Of a stretch of DNA of 37,314 nt, positions 26,176 through 34,848 are shown one piece after another (position 1 is the stretch's first letter; every line of letters begins with the position of its first letter). Position numbers and translations under genes: made by a program. Location of the stretch: NCBI GenBank assembly GCA_029862975.1, contig JAOTWP010000025.1, positions 1-37,314 on the forward strand, written 5' to 3'. A model generated the notes under the pieces. The model did not search any database. It had not been told where the DNA came from and saw only the letters and a list, made by a program, of their open reading frames with translations. Source of the stretch: Acidobacteriota bacterium (GTDB taxonomy: Bacteria > Acidobacteriota > Thermoanaerobaculia > Multivoradales > JAHEKO01).

Positions 26176-26429
26176 GGATTTCGCAGCTCGTCCAACCGCA
26201 ACCCTTCCCGGTCGCGAGAGTCCCGAACCCAGTCGGCGCCGGCGTCCTCGGAAAGCACCCGGTACAGATCGCCCATGGCCTCCTCCGCCGTCTGATGTGC
26301 CGGGCCGGGAACGATGCGGGCGATCTGGTGCTGATTGCGCCACACCAGATGCTCCTCTCTCTGGAACTCGACCCGGTCCAGCACCTCCCGCAGGTTGCGG
26401 GCCAGCTCCGTGGCGGTGACCTGTCTCAT
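26163..26429 (-). CDS. vapB: Phd/YefM-type antitoxin of the vapBC pair
   Basis: This is an 88-residue protein. The N-terminus MRQVTATELARNLREVLDRV matches the Phd/YefM DNA-binding fold (residues 1-55). The C-terminal acidic tail (LRLDELRNPWDS) would wrap the toxin. I start it at ATG 26429, because the long track ORF (26163-28079) reads antisense through the MscS gene. It should repress its own promoter; a vegetative-type promoter lies 50-75 bases upstream. It overlaps vapC by 13 bases. Confidence 0.9.
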   Translation of the reverse strand: MRQVTATELARNLREVLDRVEFQREEHLVWRNQHQIARIVPGPAHQTAEEAMGDLYRVLSEDAGADWVRDSRDREGLRLDELRNPWDS

Positions 26430-26475
26430 GGCTCGTCTTCCTCGACCGGCCTCGGCGGTCGATCTGATTTTATGT

Positions 26476-26504
26476 ATTGTGTTGGCTGCCCCCTGGGAAG
26501 TCAA
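26476..26504 (-). promoter_or_regulatory. sigma-70-type promoter for vapBC
   Basis: On the minus strand TTGACT (26499-26504) is followed after exactly 17 bases by CACAAT (26476-26481). It lies in a locally AT-rich stretch about 47 bases before the antitoxin start, and stands out in this GC-rich region. The -35 matches five of six consensus bases, the -10 four of six. Confidence 0.5.
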
Positions 26505-26530
26505 GGGCGTAAGGGCCGGCCGCGGCGGGG

Positions 26531-27427
26531 TCAGTCCTCGCCGGGCCTCGCGCCCGCGCCCAGCGCCGCGACCACCGGCGGGTCGAGGTGGAGATCGAGC
26601 TGCGGGAAGGCGATCGTCACTCCGGCCTCCTTGAGCGCCCACCAGACGGCCTCGTGCAGCTCGTTGCGGTAGGACTGCATCCGCCACGGATCGCAGATCC
26701 AGACGGAGGTCTCGAAGACGACGGCCGAGTCGCCGAACTCCTTGAGCAGCACCCGCGGCGCCGGCTCCGCCTCGCGCCACGCCAGGTCCTTCGCCGCGCC
26801 CTCGAGGACCTGCCGTACGAGCCGGAGGTCGGCGCCGTAGACGACTCCGACCACGGCCCGCAGCCGGTAGAGCGAGTCCTCGAACGTGAAGTTCTTCACC
26901 GTCGTCGAGACCAGGAGCGAGTTCGGGATGATGATGTCCTCCTCGTCGAGAGTGCGGGCGACCGTGGCGCGAATCCCCATGTCGCGCACCTGCACCATGC
27001 TGCCTTCGACCTCGAGGACGTCGCCCGGCTTGATGACCCGCTCGAGCAGGAGGATCACCCCGGAGACGAAGTTCTGCGAGATGTTCTGCATGGCGAAGCC
27101 GATGGCGACCGCGAAGACCGCCCCGGCGGCGAAGAGCGCCGTGAGATCGATTCCCACGTTGTGGGTCGCGATCCCGAGGCCGATCAGGAGCACCAGGTAG
27201 CGCGCCAGGCGCGAGGCCACGGCGGCGGTGCCCTCGTCGCTCTGCCCCCTCGCCGCGAAGGCCCGGGCGACCCCGCGGCGCACCCAGCCGGCGACGACGA
27301 AGGTCAAGGCCACGATGAGCGCGAAGGTCAGCAACGCGACCAGCGTCACCGTCGCGCCGCCGACGTCGAAGAGCGACACGTCGAGGACGCCGAGCTGTCC
27401 CCTCACCTTCTCGAGCTGCTGGTCCAC
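26531..27427 (-). CDS. MscS-family mechanosensitive channel
   Basis: This is a 298-residue small-conductance mechanosensitive channel. Three hydrophobic helices at about 22-47, 72-92 and 95-125 end in the pore helix with FAVAIGFAMQNISQNFVSG, the family's signature. The beta domain follows (VIKPGDVLEVEGSMVQVRDMGIRATVART, IIIPNSLLVSTTVKNFT), then the alpha/beta C-terminal domain with FPQLDLHL. It should protect the cell against osmotic downshock at the inner membrane. The length matches the E. coli MscS class. It is transcribed divergently from the VWA gene. Confidence 0.93.
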   Translation of the reverse strand: MDQQLEKVRGQLGVLDVSLFDVGGATVTLVALLTFALIVALTFVVAGWVRRGVARAFAARGQSDEGTAAVASRLARYLVLLIGLGIATHNVGIDLTALFAAGAVFAVAIGFAMQNISQNFVSGVILLLERVIKPGDVLEVEGSMVQVRDMGIRATVARTLDEEDIIIPNSLLVSTTVKNFTFEDSLYRLRAVVGVVYGADLRLVRQVLEGAAKDLAWREAEPAPRVLLKEFGDSAVVFETSVWICDPWRMQSYRNELHEAVWWALKEAGVTIAFPQLDLHLDPPVVAALGAGARPGED

Positions 27428-27500
27428 CGCACCCTCTCGGAATCCGGTGACAGGATACCCGCTTCCGCCGCCGGGCGTCGACGATCGGGCGATTGTCCGA

Positions 27501-27509
27501 TGCTAGAAT
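27501..27509 (+). promoter_or_regulatory. extended -10 promoter candidate for the VWA gene
   Basis: TGCTAGAAT is an extended -10 element (TGN-TAGAAT) 58 bases before the start codon at 27567. No good -35 is present at 16-18 bases upstream, which extended -10 promoters tolerate. It lies in the 139-base divergent gap. Confidence 0.4.
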
Positions 27510-27566
27510 CCCCGCCGTTCCGCCACCAGCAGGTCTCGAGATCTCCCCGGCCGAGGAGGGCAGCAG

Positions 27567-28679
27567 ATGCTCCACCAGCGATCGTTTCTCGTTCTCATGT
27601 CCTTCGCGCTCGCGCTCGCCGCCGCCGGCCCGCGCGCCGCGGAGCTCGCGGCGGCGGCGCCGGCGCCGCTGCTCCTGATCCTCGATGCCTCGGGCTCGAT
27701 GTGGGGGCAGATCGAGGGCGAGAACAAGATCGTCATCGCGCGGCGGGTGCTCGCCGGGCTGGTCGACGGACTCGACGACGGCGCGGAGGTCGGGGTCATC
27801 GCCTACGGCCACCGGCGCGAGGGCGACTGCGACGACATCGAGACCGTGGTGACGATGGGGCCGCTCGACAAGGCGGCCGTCAAGTCGACGGTGAGCGGCC
27901 TCGAGCCGAAGGGCAAGACGCCGATCACGAGATCGGTCGAGACCGCCTTCGACTCGCTCGCCGCACGGCCGGGCGGAGCCACCGTCATCCTCGTTTGCGA
28001 CGGCCTCGAGACCTGCGGCGGCGACCCCTGCGCCGCCGTGCGCGCCGCCAAGGAGCGCGGCATCGACTTCCGGCTCCACGTCATCGGCTTCGACGTCGCC
28101 GGCGAGGACGTGTCGCAGCTCGAATGCGCCGCGCAGGCCGGCGACGGCCTCTTCCTGAGCGCCGAGAACGCCGCCGAGCTGGCGGGCGCCCTCGACCGGG
28201 CCGTGGCGCTGGCGCCGGCCGTGCCGGCCGGCCGGCTGTCCGTTCGCGCCGTCGCCGACGGCGAGCTCCAGGACGCCGCGTCAACGGTTCGCCTGACGAG
28301 CGGCACCTACGAGGTCGCGGTCCACTCGGTCGAGATCTCCGGCCGGCCGTCGGCGTCGCTGGGCGAGGTCACCATCCAGCCCGGCGGCAGCGCCGCGGTG
28401 GATCACGACTGGCAGTCCGGCACGCTCGAGATCGGCGCGGCCCGCGGCGGCGAGCTGGTGGATGCCACCCTCGGCATCGTCAGCATCGCCACCGGCGAGG
28501 CCGCGGCCCAAGGGCGCACCTACACGAGCGCGAGCTCGAACCCCAAGACCTTCATCCTCCTGCCGGGCGACTACCGAGTTACCGTCCAGGAGATCCGCGG
28601 CGAGCGTCGCACGATCGAGGTCAAGGTCGTCTCCGGCCAGAGCGTGCAGCACATGGTGGATCCGTCCGGCGGAGGGTAA
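27567..28679 (+). CDS. secreted VWA-domain protein
   Basis: This 370-residue protein has a signal peptide (MLHQRSFLVLMSFALALAAAGPRA) and a von Willebrand A domain at about 33-215. The MIDAS motif is DASGSMWG, with a distal Thr in KTPITRSV and Asp in VCDGLETCGGDPC. The VWA Cys residues (DCDD, CDGLETCGGDPC, LECAA) may form disulfides in the periplasm. Residues 225-370 hold beta-rich repeats with LPGDYRVTVQEIRGERRTIEVKV near the end. It is related to the YfbK/TadG-adjacent VWA proteins that bind metal-dependent ligands, but its partner is unknown. The start is supported by GAGGAGG 14 bases upstream. Confidence 0.88.
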   Translation: MLHQRSFLVLMSFALALAAAGPRAAELAAAAPAPLLLILDASGSMWGQIEGENKIVIARRVLAGLVDGLDDGAEVGVIAYGHRREGDCDDIETVVTMGPLDKAAVKSTVSGLEPKGKTPITRSVETAFDSLAARPGGATVILVCDGLETCGGDPCAAVRAAKERGIDFRLHVIGFDVAGEDVSQLECAAQAGDGLFLSAENAAELAGALDRAVALAPAVPAGRLSVRAVADGELQDAASTVRLTSGTYEVAVHSVEISGRPSASLGEVTIQPGGSAAVDHDWQSGTLEIGAARGGELVDATLGIVSIATGEAAAQGRTYTSASSNPKTFILLPGDYRVTVQEIRGERRTIEVKVVSGQSVQHMVDPSGGG

Positions 28680-28818
28680 CGGCGTCCGACCATGCGTCGC
28701 GCCGGCTCTCGCCGGGGGTGACTCTACGGCAGCGCTCTCGGCCAGGCCGCGTCGCCGGCCCGGTCGGTGAAGAGCCACTCGAGGCTCGCGCGCGATGCCC
28801 GCCGCCTGTGGGGCTAGC

Positions 28819-30138
28819 CTACGCCGGCACGCGCTCCCTCACCCGGCGCAGGCTCGCGAGGACGGCGTCGGCGAGGCGGTCGATCTCGGCCTCGCCCATG
28901 GGGGTCGAGAGGGTTCCGGTGCCGGTGTGGATGAGCACGATCCCTTCGTCGTAAAGGCCGTTGACGAAGAGCTCGAGGGCCTTCGACTCCGTCGCGGTGA
29001 GTACCGAGGACCGGTAGTCGCGTGGCGCGACGGCGCGCAGGTGGATGCGGAAGAGCGAGCCGGCGCCGGTGACGCTGGCCGGCACGCCGGACGCGGCGAT
29101 CGCTTCCTCGAGGCGCGCGCGCGCGAGACGACCGAGGCGGTTCAGCCGCGCCACCGCCTCGGCGTCGAAGAGCCGCATCGCCGCCTGGCCCGCGGCCAGC
29201 GTCAGCGGGTTGGCCGAGAAGGTCCCCGAATGCGGCAGCCGCGGCGGCGCGCCGCTTTGCGACGAGAACACCGACATCACCTCGTCCCGCCCGGCCACCG
29301 CGCCCACGGGCAGTCCGCCGCCGATGATCTTGCCCATGGCGGTCAGGTCCGGCGTCACCCCGTAGCGCTCCTGCATGCCGCCCACCTCGATGCGGAGCGT
29401 TATGACCTCGTCGAAGACCAGCAGGACGCCGTGGCTCGCCGTCCAGTCGCGCAGCGCCTCGACGAACGAACGCTCGGCGGGCACCAGCCCGAGGCGGTGG
29501 GGCATCGGGTCGAGCAGCACGCAGCCGATCTCGTCGCGGTGCTCGTCCAAGACGTCGACCGCGGCCCCGAGGTCGTTGAACGGCAGGACCACGACGTCCT
29601 GCGGCACCGCGGGCGGCGTGCCCGCGGCCAGCGCCACCGAGGACGGTCGGCCGGGAGGGCCCCACAGGTGGGGCGGCGGCGCCTGGCTGACCTCGGCGTA
29701 GTCGTAGCCGCCGTGGTAGCTACCCTCGACCTTGGCTATCCGACTGCGGCCGGTGAACGCTCGCGCCGCCTTGAGCGCGGCCATGACGGCCTCGGTGCCG
29801 GAGTTGACGAAGCGCATCTTGTGGAACGACGACGGCGAGCGTCCGCACAGGTGGCGCGCGTATTGGATCTCGATCTCCGTCGCCAGGGTGAACGCCGTGC
29901 CCCGCCTCACCTGCTCGCTCACCGCCGCCACGATCGCCGGATGGGCATGTCCGTGGATCAGCGCCGCCATGTTGTTGGCGAAATCGAGGCGCTCGACGCC
30001 GTCGACGTCGACGACCCGGCAGCCACGTCCTTCGCTCACGTAGAGCGGGTAGGGGCGGCGCAGCAGCGTGTTGCGGCTGACGCCGCCGGCCAGGACCTCC
30101 TGCGCCTGCCGGAAGAGCTCGGCGCTGCGCTCGCTCAT
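28819..30138 (-). CDS. class III aminotransferase, probably beta-amino-acid transaminase
   Basis: This 439-residue PLP enzyme is of the glutamate-1-semialdehyde aminomutase-like group. Visible motifs are FVNSGTEA (about 109-116), EGSYHGGYDY, VFDEVITLR and MGKIIGGGLPVG, with the PLP Lys in GKIIGG. HSGTFSANP closes the active site. GSA aminomutases and the characterised beta-phenylalanine transaminases share this fold. The HSGTF and VFDEVIT-R pattern, and the position behind a KamA-like aminomutase and CoA-transferase, favour a transaminase that turns a beta-amino acid into a beta-keto acid. A heme-biosynthesis hemL role is less likely, as no other heme gene is present. The start (30138) overlaps the CoA-transferase stop by ATGA. 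Confidence 0.8.
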   Translation of the reverse strand: MSERSAELFRQAQEVLAGGVSRNTLLRRPYPLYVSEGRGCRVVDVDGVERLDFANNMAALIHGHAHPAIVAAVSEQVRRGTAFTLATEIEIQYARHLCGRSPSSFHKMRFVNSGTEAVMAALKAARAFTGRSRIAKVEGSYHGGYDYAEVSQAPPPHLWGPPGRPSSVALAAGTPPAVPQDVVVLPFNDLGAAVDVLDEHRDEIGCVLLDPMPHRLGLVPAERSFVEALRDWTASHGVLLVFDEVITLRIEVGGMQERYGVTPDLTAMGKIIGGGLPVGAVAGRDEVMSVFSSQSGAPPRLPHSGTFSANPLTLAAGQAAMRLFDAEAVARLNRLGRLARARLEEAIAASGVPASVTGAGSLFRIHLRAVAPRDYRSSVLTATESKALELFVNGLYDEGIVLIHTGTGTLSTPMGEAEIDRLADAVLASLRRVRERVPA

Positions 30139-30803
30139 CGACGTCCCCCTTCGCGCGCTGCTCGCAGCGGGGCGGCGGTCTTTTCGATCACCTCTTCCAG
30201 CTCGACGCCCGGCGCGAGCTCCCGCAGCTCGAGGCCGTCGAGCGTCACGTCGATCACCGCGAGGTCGGTGTAGATCGACGAGACCACGCCGCGGCCGGTG
30301 AGCGGGTAGCTGCACTCCGCGATGATCTTGGGCTCGGCGTCCTTGGTGACGTGGCTGGTCAGAACGAAGATCGCACCCACGCCCGCGACCAGGTCCATCG
30401 CGCCGCCGACCGCGGGAATCGCGTCGGGCGCTCCGGTCGACCAGTTCGCGAGATCGCCGGCCGCAGACACCTGCATGGCCCCGAGGACGCAGACGTCGAT
30501 GTGGCCGCCGCGGATCATGGCGAAGCTGTCCGCGTGGTGAAAGAAGGAGGCGCCGGGCAGCGCAGTCACCGGCCTCTTGCCGGCGTTGATGAGCTCCGGG
30601 TCCTCGCGGCCCGGCGGCGGCGGCGGTCCCATGCCGAGAAGTCCGTTCTCCGTGTGGTAGATGAACACCCGCCCCTCGGGGACGTAGCGCGCCACCAGCT
30701 CCGGGATGCCGATGCCCAGGTTGACGTACGCGCCGTCCGGGATGTCGAGCGCCGCCCGCGCGGCGATTCCCTCGCGGCTCCAGCCCTTCTTCTCGCGGCT
30801 CAC
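30135..30803 (-). CDS. 3-oxoacid CoA-transferase subunit B
   Basis: This 222-residue beta subunit has the catalytic Glu in HTENGLLGMGP (about 50-60), which forms the glutamyl-CoA intermediate. GIGIPELVARYVPEG and GAMDLVAGVGAI are standard for the AtoA/PcaJ/ScoB group. It moves CoA from a donor such as succinyl-CoA to a 3-oxoacid. It overlaps both neighbours by ATGA (subunit A upstream, aminotransferase downstream), so the three are translated together. Both 3-oxoadipate (PcaJ) and acetoacetate (ScoB) enzymes look alike here, and the acid cannot be named from sequence. Confidence 0.92.
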   Translation of the reverse strand: MSREKKGWSREGIAARAALDIPDGAYVNLGIGIPELVARYVPEGRVFIYHTENGLLGMGPPPPPGREDPELINAGKRPVTALPGASFFHHADSFAMIRGGHIDVCVLGAMQVSAAGDLANWSTGAPDAIPAVGGAMDLVAGVGAIFVLTSHVTKDAEPKIIAECSYPLTGRGVVSSIYTDLAVIDVTLDGLELRELAPGVELEEVIEKTAAPLRAAREGGRR

Positions 30804-31510
30804 GGGTAGCGCGCCCCCGCGGCGATCAGCTCCGATTCGTGGAGCGGCTCGGGGACCTCAACCACGCGATCGACGAAGATGCCGGGCGTGACGACGTGCT
30901 CCGGGTCGATCGCCCCCGGCTCGACGACCCGGCGCGCCTGGACGATCGTGGTCTCGGCCGCCATACACATGATCGGCCCGAAGTTCCTCGCCGTCTTGTT
31001 GTACACGAGATTGCCCAGGCGATCGGCGACCTCGCAGCGCACCAGCGCGAAGTCCGCCTTGAGCCAGCGCTCGAGCAGATAGGGCCGGCCGTCGAGCTCG
31101 CGCACCTCTTTGCCCTCGGCGAGCGGCGTGCCGACGGCAGCCGGCGTGTAAAAGGCCGGGATGCCCGCGCCGGCGGCGCGGATGCGCTCGGCGAGCGTGC
31201 CCTGGGGCACCAGCTCGAGCTCGATCCGTCCGGCCCGATAGAGCTCGGGAAAGAGCTTCGAGTGGCTCGAGCGCGGGTAGGAGCAGATCATCTTGCGCAC
31301 CTGCCCGTTGCCGATCAGCGCCGCCAGCCCGACCTCGCCGTTGCCGGTGTTGTTGTTGATCGCGGTCAGGTCGCGAGCTCCCCGGTCGATCAGGGCGTGG
31401 ATCAGCTCGATGGGGCTGCCGGCCTCGCCGAAGCCGCCGATCATCACCACCGCGCCGTCGCCGATGCACGCCACCGCTTCCGCCGGGGAGCCGACCGTCT
31501 TGTCGATCAT
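30800..31510 (-). CDS. 3-oxoacid CoA-transferase subunit A
   Basis: This 236-residue alpha subunit has the conserved GGFGEAGSPIELI (about 25-37), NNNTGNGEVGLAAL, ELELVPQGTLAERIRAAGAGIPAFYTPA and NLVYNKTARNFGPIMCMAA motifs of the AtoD/PcaI/ScoA group. The residue run resembles 3-oxoadipate CoA-transferase subunit A most, to my eye. I use ATG 31510 rather than the extended track start, because the family N-terminus fits and the KamA-like stop lies 29 bases upstream. It pairs with subunit B, with which it overlaps. Together they should activate the beta-keto acid made by the neighbouring transaminase. Confidence 0.92.
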   Translation of the reverse strand: MIDKTVGSPAEAVACIGDGAVVMIGGFGEAGSPIELIHALIDRGARDLTAINNNTGNGEVGLAALIGNGQVRKMICSYPRSSHSKLFPELYRAGRIELELVPQGTLAERIRAAGAGIPAFYTPAAVGTPLAEGKEVRELDGRPYLLERWLKADFALVRCEVADRLGNLVYNKTARNFGPIMCMAAETTIVQARRVVEPGAIDPEHVVTPGIFVDRVVEVPEPLHESELIAAGARYP

Positions 31511-31539
31511 CCGTCCTCCCGAGTGGCGATCCAGCGCGA

Positions 31540-33114
31540 TCAGCGGGCCGTGAGCTCGACCAGCCGCGCCTCCAGCTCCTCCTCGATCGCCGCGAGCTCG
31601 GCCTCGAAGAAGAACGCCTCCGTGTCGTAGGGCTCGAGGAGAGCGACGTTGTTGGCCTCCTCGTCGTACTTCGCCAGGAACACCTTGTCGAGCCACCTCA
31701 TGTCGCGGCCCTCGGAGAACTTGAGCGCGAAGAGGGTTTCCCCGTGCACCTCGGCCGTGCCCAGGATCGAGATCTTGCCGGCCGAGGTAGTCATCGAGAT
31801 GTGGCGCGACGGCCGGTTGATCGAGGGCAGGGAGCGATAGATCGTGTCGTACACCTTGTGAATGTCCGCCAGGGGCGCGGTGAAGTAGTGGTGCTCGCCC
31901 GTCGGCCGCGCGCAGTAGATCGAGTGGAAACCGACGTTGAGCATACCGAGAATATTGGCGAGATCGATCCAGTTCTTCGCCGAGCGGGCGACGTCGATGG
32001 CGCCCGTCTCGTCGGCGAAGAGGCTGATGTGCTTCATCATCGGGCTCTGGCTGCGCAGCACGGCGTGGCGCGCCTGCAGCCGGCGGATCGCGGCGATCGT
32101 CAGCGGATTGAGCACCTCGCGCGGCGTCGAGAAGTGAGCCATCCAGGCCACCTGGATGCCGTGGTCATAGAGCCGCTCAAAGAGCTCGAGCATGCCCTCG
32201 TACTTGGGGGAGAGCACGATCTCGGGCTGGTAGGTGAGCGCCCGGCTGCCCAGCCGCACCGTCTTGACGTGGATCAGGGTGGGGTCCTCGAGCAGCGGCG
32301 CGACGTAGCGCGCAAAGCGCTCGGCTGTGAGATACCCGGCGTCGCCCCCGGTGATCAGCAGGTCGTTGACCTCCTCGTGGGCCCGCAGGTAGTCGTGCAC
32401 CTGGTCGACGTCCTCCTGCACGAACATGTCCTCGTCGCCGCGCACCTGGGCGTGCCGGAAGCAGTAGGTGCAGAACGAGAAGCAGTGCTGGGTCTGGCGG
32501 TCGAATATGAGCTGGCACTGCGGGTACTTGTGCTGGCTGCCGTGCAGCACCTCCACTTCGCCCGTCTCGCTGGTGAACCAGGGCTTGTTCAGCAGCTGGT
32601 GGCAGTCGTGCGGATTCGTCTCGTGCATGTAGTCGGCGGCGATCCGCTCGCGCTCTTCGCGGCTGTCTGCCCGACAGTAGGCCTCCACGACCTGGCGACG
32701 GATCATCCCCGGCTGCGGGAAGACCATCTGGAAGATCGAGTCGGCCGTGAACTCCTCCCAGTCGATGCTGTTGAGCGTGTGTCGGGTAGCGAGGAAGCGA
32801 TAGACGTCGATGAAGAGCTCGCGCTCCTCCTGGAAGCCGATCTCGACGCCGTGCTCGCGCAGGATCGCGCAGACCTCGCGGAACCCCTCGAGGCCGGAGT
32901 AGGTCTCCTGGCCGGCAAACAGCGGTGGCGACGTGGGCCGCAACCGAGCGTGCTGTGGGTAGAGCCGCTCGAGCCGGCTCACCAGGCCGTCCGGCAGCAG
33001 CCGTTCGGCGCGGATGGTCGCGATGCTCTCGGGGCGATAGCCGCGCCCTTCGAGCGGCAGCGGGTCGCCGGCGGCGCGGGTCGTCTGGGCGGACTGCGGA
33101 ACGGTCTGCTGCAT
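31540..33114 (-). CDS. KamA-family radical SAM aminomutase of unknown substrate
   Basis: This 524-residue protein is longer than typical lysine 2,3-aminomutases (about 415-470), with extra N-terminal sequence. The radical SAM cluster motif is CFSFCTYC (C211, C215, C218), followed by DLLITGGDAG, which matches the KamA GGDAL strand. SAGKISILG (Lys447) aligns with the PLP-binding Lys in KamA's GGGGK. The two aspartates that bind the side-chain amine of lysine in clostridial KamA (Asp293 and Asp330) align with Ala402 and Ser440 here, so lysine is unlikely to be the substrate. It should move an alpha-amino group to the beta carbon. It heads the CoA-transferase and aminotransferase operon; ribosome site GGAAGGA precedes ATG 33114. 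Confidence 0.85.
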   Translation of the reverse strand: MQQTVPQSAQTTRAAGDPLPLEGRGYRPESIATIRAERLLPDGLVSRLERLYPQHARLRPTSPPLFAGQETYSGLEGFREVCAILREHGVEIGFQEERELFIDVYRFLATRHTLNSIDWEEFTADSIFQMVFPQPGMIRRQVVEAYCRADSREERERIAADYMHETNPHDCHQLLNKPWFTSETGEVEVLHGSQHKYPQCQLIFDRQTQHCFSFCTYCFRHAQVRGDEDMFVQEDVDQVHDYLRAHEEVNDLLITGGDAGYLTAERFARYVAPLLEDPTLIHVKTVRLGSRALTYQPEIVLSPKYEGMLELFERLYDHGIQVAWMAHFSTPREVLNPLTIAAIRRLQARHAVLRSQSPMMKHISLFADETGAIDVARSAKNWIDLANILGMLNVGFHSIYCARPTGEHHYFTAPLADIHKVYDTIYRSLPSINRPSRHISMTTSAGKISILGTAEVHGETLFALKFSEGRDMRWLDKVFLAKYDEEANNVALLEPYDTEAFFFEAELAAIEEELEARLVELTAR

Positions 33115-33240
33115 GGCATCCTTCCGGAACGTACGGTGTCGGGACGTACACCCACCCCTGTCAGCCGCTCGTGCCTCGCTCCAGTGGACTGGACGGCGCG
33201 CCGGCCGTGCAACACCCGAACGGGTGGTCCCCAGGACAGT

Positions 33241-34848
33241 CTACGGCACCGTGAGGCTCCAGGCCGAGGTGTCGCCGCTCTCGAAGCCGTCGGCGAAGAT
33301 CCCGCCCACGTGGAACGATTGCGCGGCGCCCGTCCCGAGGTTGTCCGCCCAGTCGCGGGCCGTGACGAAGTACTCGACGAGCGCGCCGCTTTCCTGGCCC
33401 GGCACGAGGCCGCGGTAGACCTGGCCGCCGCTGTACCTCATCGCGGCCTCGAGCTCGGCCCCGCCGTCGACGCTGTAGTGGAGCGTCACCCCGCGGTCGA
33501 AGAAGTTGCGGTCGGACGTCATGTCGTCGAGCACGAGCGCGCGCACGACGTAGAAGGGCTCCCCGGGCTGCGGGTCGGCCGGCACCTCGGTGGCGACGAT
33601 GCGCGGCGCGCGGTCGTCCGCGGGGCCGCCGTTGACGTAGATCCGGTTGACGAAGCTGCCCGACTCTCCCTGGGCGGTGACGACGTCGAGGCGACCATCG
33701 CCGTCGAAGTCGGCGACGACGAGGTCGAGCGAGGAGTCCGACACCGCCTGGATGACGCCGGGCACCAGCACGAAGTTGCCGTCACCATCGTTCTCGTAGA
33801 CCTTCTCGCTCGTGCCGCCGAGCCGCGCGATGACGAGGTCGAGGTCGCCGTCGTCGTCGTAGTCGAAGAACTTGGAGTCGTTGTCGTCCTCCGACGGGTT
33901 CGGGTCGAGCCGGTTGCTGACGTCGGTGAAGCTCCCGGTGCCGTCGTTGAGCAGCAGGAGCTCGCCCAGCGAGGAGGGGTTGGCGTTGGCGCCCAGCAGA
34001 TCCAGGTCGCCGTCGCCGTCGATGTCGCCGAAATCGTAGGAATAGGCGTTGTTATCCGCCGGGATGCTCGTCGACAGGGCGAAGACGCCGGCTCCGTCGT
34101 TGACGTAGAGCCGGCTGTTGGCGGCCCCGGTGCTGCCGGTACGCACGTCGAGATCGAAGTCGTTGTCGACGTCGCCGAAGATGCAGTCCATGTTTTCGCA
34201 GACGTTCTCGATCGGATGCCGCGCGGCGGTCTCGTCCACGAACGTGCCCAGCCCGTCGTTGACCCAGACCTGGTACTGGCCGCAGCCGAAGCGGCTGCCG
34301 ACGCCGTTCGTGAGATAGAGATCGAGGTCGCCGTCGTTGTCGATGTCGCCGAACTGCGCGCGCGAGCTCGAGAGCGGAAGCGCCGGCAGCTGCTCTGCGG
34401 TGACGTCGGTGAAGAACCCGTTGCCGTCGTTGACGAAGAGAGCCGGCTGGCGGTCGAAGTCCTGGGCGAAGACGAGATCGAGGTCGCCGTCGCCGTCGAC
34501 GTCTCCGAGCTCGGCGCCGCGCGCAAGGGCCGAGAAGCCGAGGCGCGCCGCCGACTCGTCCGTGAAGACGCCCGTGCCGTCGTTGACGTAGACCCTCTGG
34601 ACCTGCGGGCTCCCGGGGCTTGCGAAGTTGCCGCCGTTGGCGAAGACGAGATCGAGATCGCCGTCACCGTCGAGGTCCCCGACCGTCGCCTGGTTGCTGT
34701 AGTCGGTGGCGGCCGGGGTCGGAAACCGCGTCGCCGTCTCGTCGACGAACTGCTGCCCGCCCGCGGCCGCGGCGCCCAACCCGGTGGCGAGGCAGGCGGT
34801 GGCGAGGCAGGCGGCGGCGATCGGGAAGCGGCTCGGGGCGGGGCTCAT
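33241..34848 (-). CDS. secreted FG-GAP/VCBS-repeat protein with DGFESGDTSAWS tail
   Basis: This 535-residue protein has a signal peptide (MSPAPSRFPIAAACLATACL to about residue 31). Seven Asp-rich FG-GAP/VCBS repeats follow, each with a DxDxDGxxD calcium loop (DLDGDGDLD, DVDGDGDLD, DIDNDGDLD, DVDNDFDLD, DIDGDGDLD, DYDDDGDLD, DFDGDGRLD), the usual number for a seven-bladed beta-propeller. A beta-sandwich of about 100 residues and the tail IFADGFESGDTSAWSLTVP close it. The tail recurs in the other secreted protein at 35656. I start at ATG 34848, overlapping the upstream SLOG-like gene by ATGA; the longer track ORF is not credible. It probably binds calcium and polysaccharide or matrix outside the cell. 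Confidence 0.92.
   Translation of the reverse strand: MSPAPSRFPIAAACLATACLATGLGAAAAGGQQFVDETATRFPTPAATDYSNQATVGDLDGDGDLDLVFANGGNFASPGSPQVQRVYVNDGTGVFTDESAARLGFSALARGAELGDVDGDGDLDLVFAQDFDRQPALFVNDGNGFFTDVTAEQLPALPLSSSRAQFGDIDNDGDLDLYLTNGVGSRFGCGQYQVWVNDGLGTFVDETAARHPIENVCENMDCIFGDVDNDFDLDVRTGSTGAANSRLYVNDGAGVFALSTSIPADNNAYSYDFGDIDGDGDLDLLGANANPSSLGELLLLNDGTGSFTDVSNRLDPNPSEDDNDSKFFDYDDDGDLDLVIARLGGTSEKVYENDGDGNFVLVPGVIQAVSDSSLDLVVADFDGDGRLDVVTAQGESGSFVNRIYVNGGPADDRAPRIVATEVPADPQPGEPFYVVRALVLDDMTSDRNFFDRGVTLHYSVDGGAELEAAMRYSGGQVYRGLVPGQESGALVEYFVTARDWADNLGTGAAQSFHVGGIFADGFESGDTSAWSLTVP

Noticed and set aside
28819-30138. hemL (glutamate-1-semialdehyde 2,1-aminomutase) assignment
   Set aside because: The fold group is shared, but no other heme-biosynthesis gene is nearby, and the operon with mutase and CoA-transferase favours a beta-transaminase. 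Not excluded.
31540-33114. Direct name lysine 2,3-aminomutase
   Set aside because: Both lysine side-chain Asp positions are changed. The name would claim more than the sequence shows.
33213-33226. CACCCG-AA-CGGGTG hairpin after the FG-GAP gene as a terminator
   Set aside because: The stem is short with a tiny loop and no T-run, and such sites are common by chance at this GC content.
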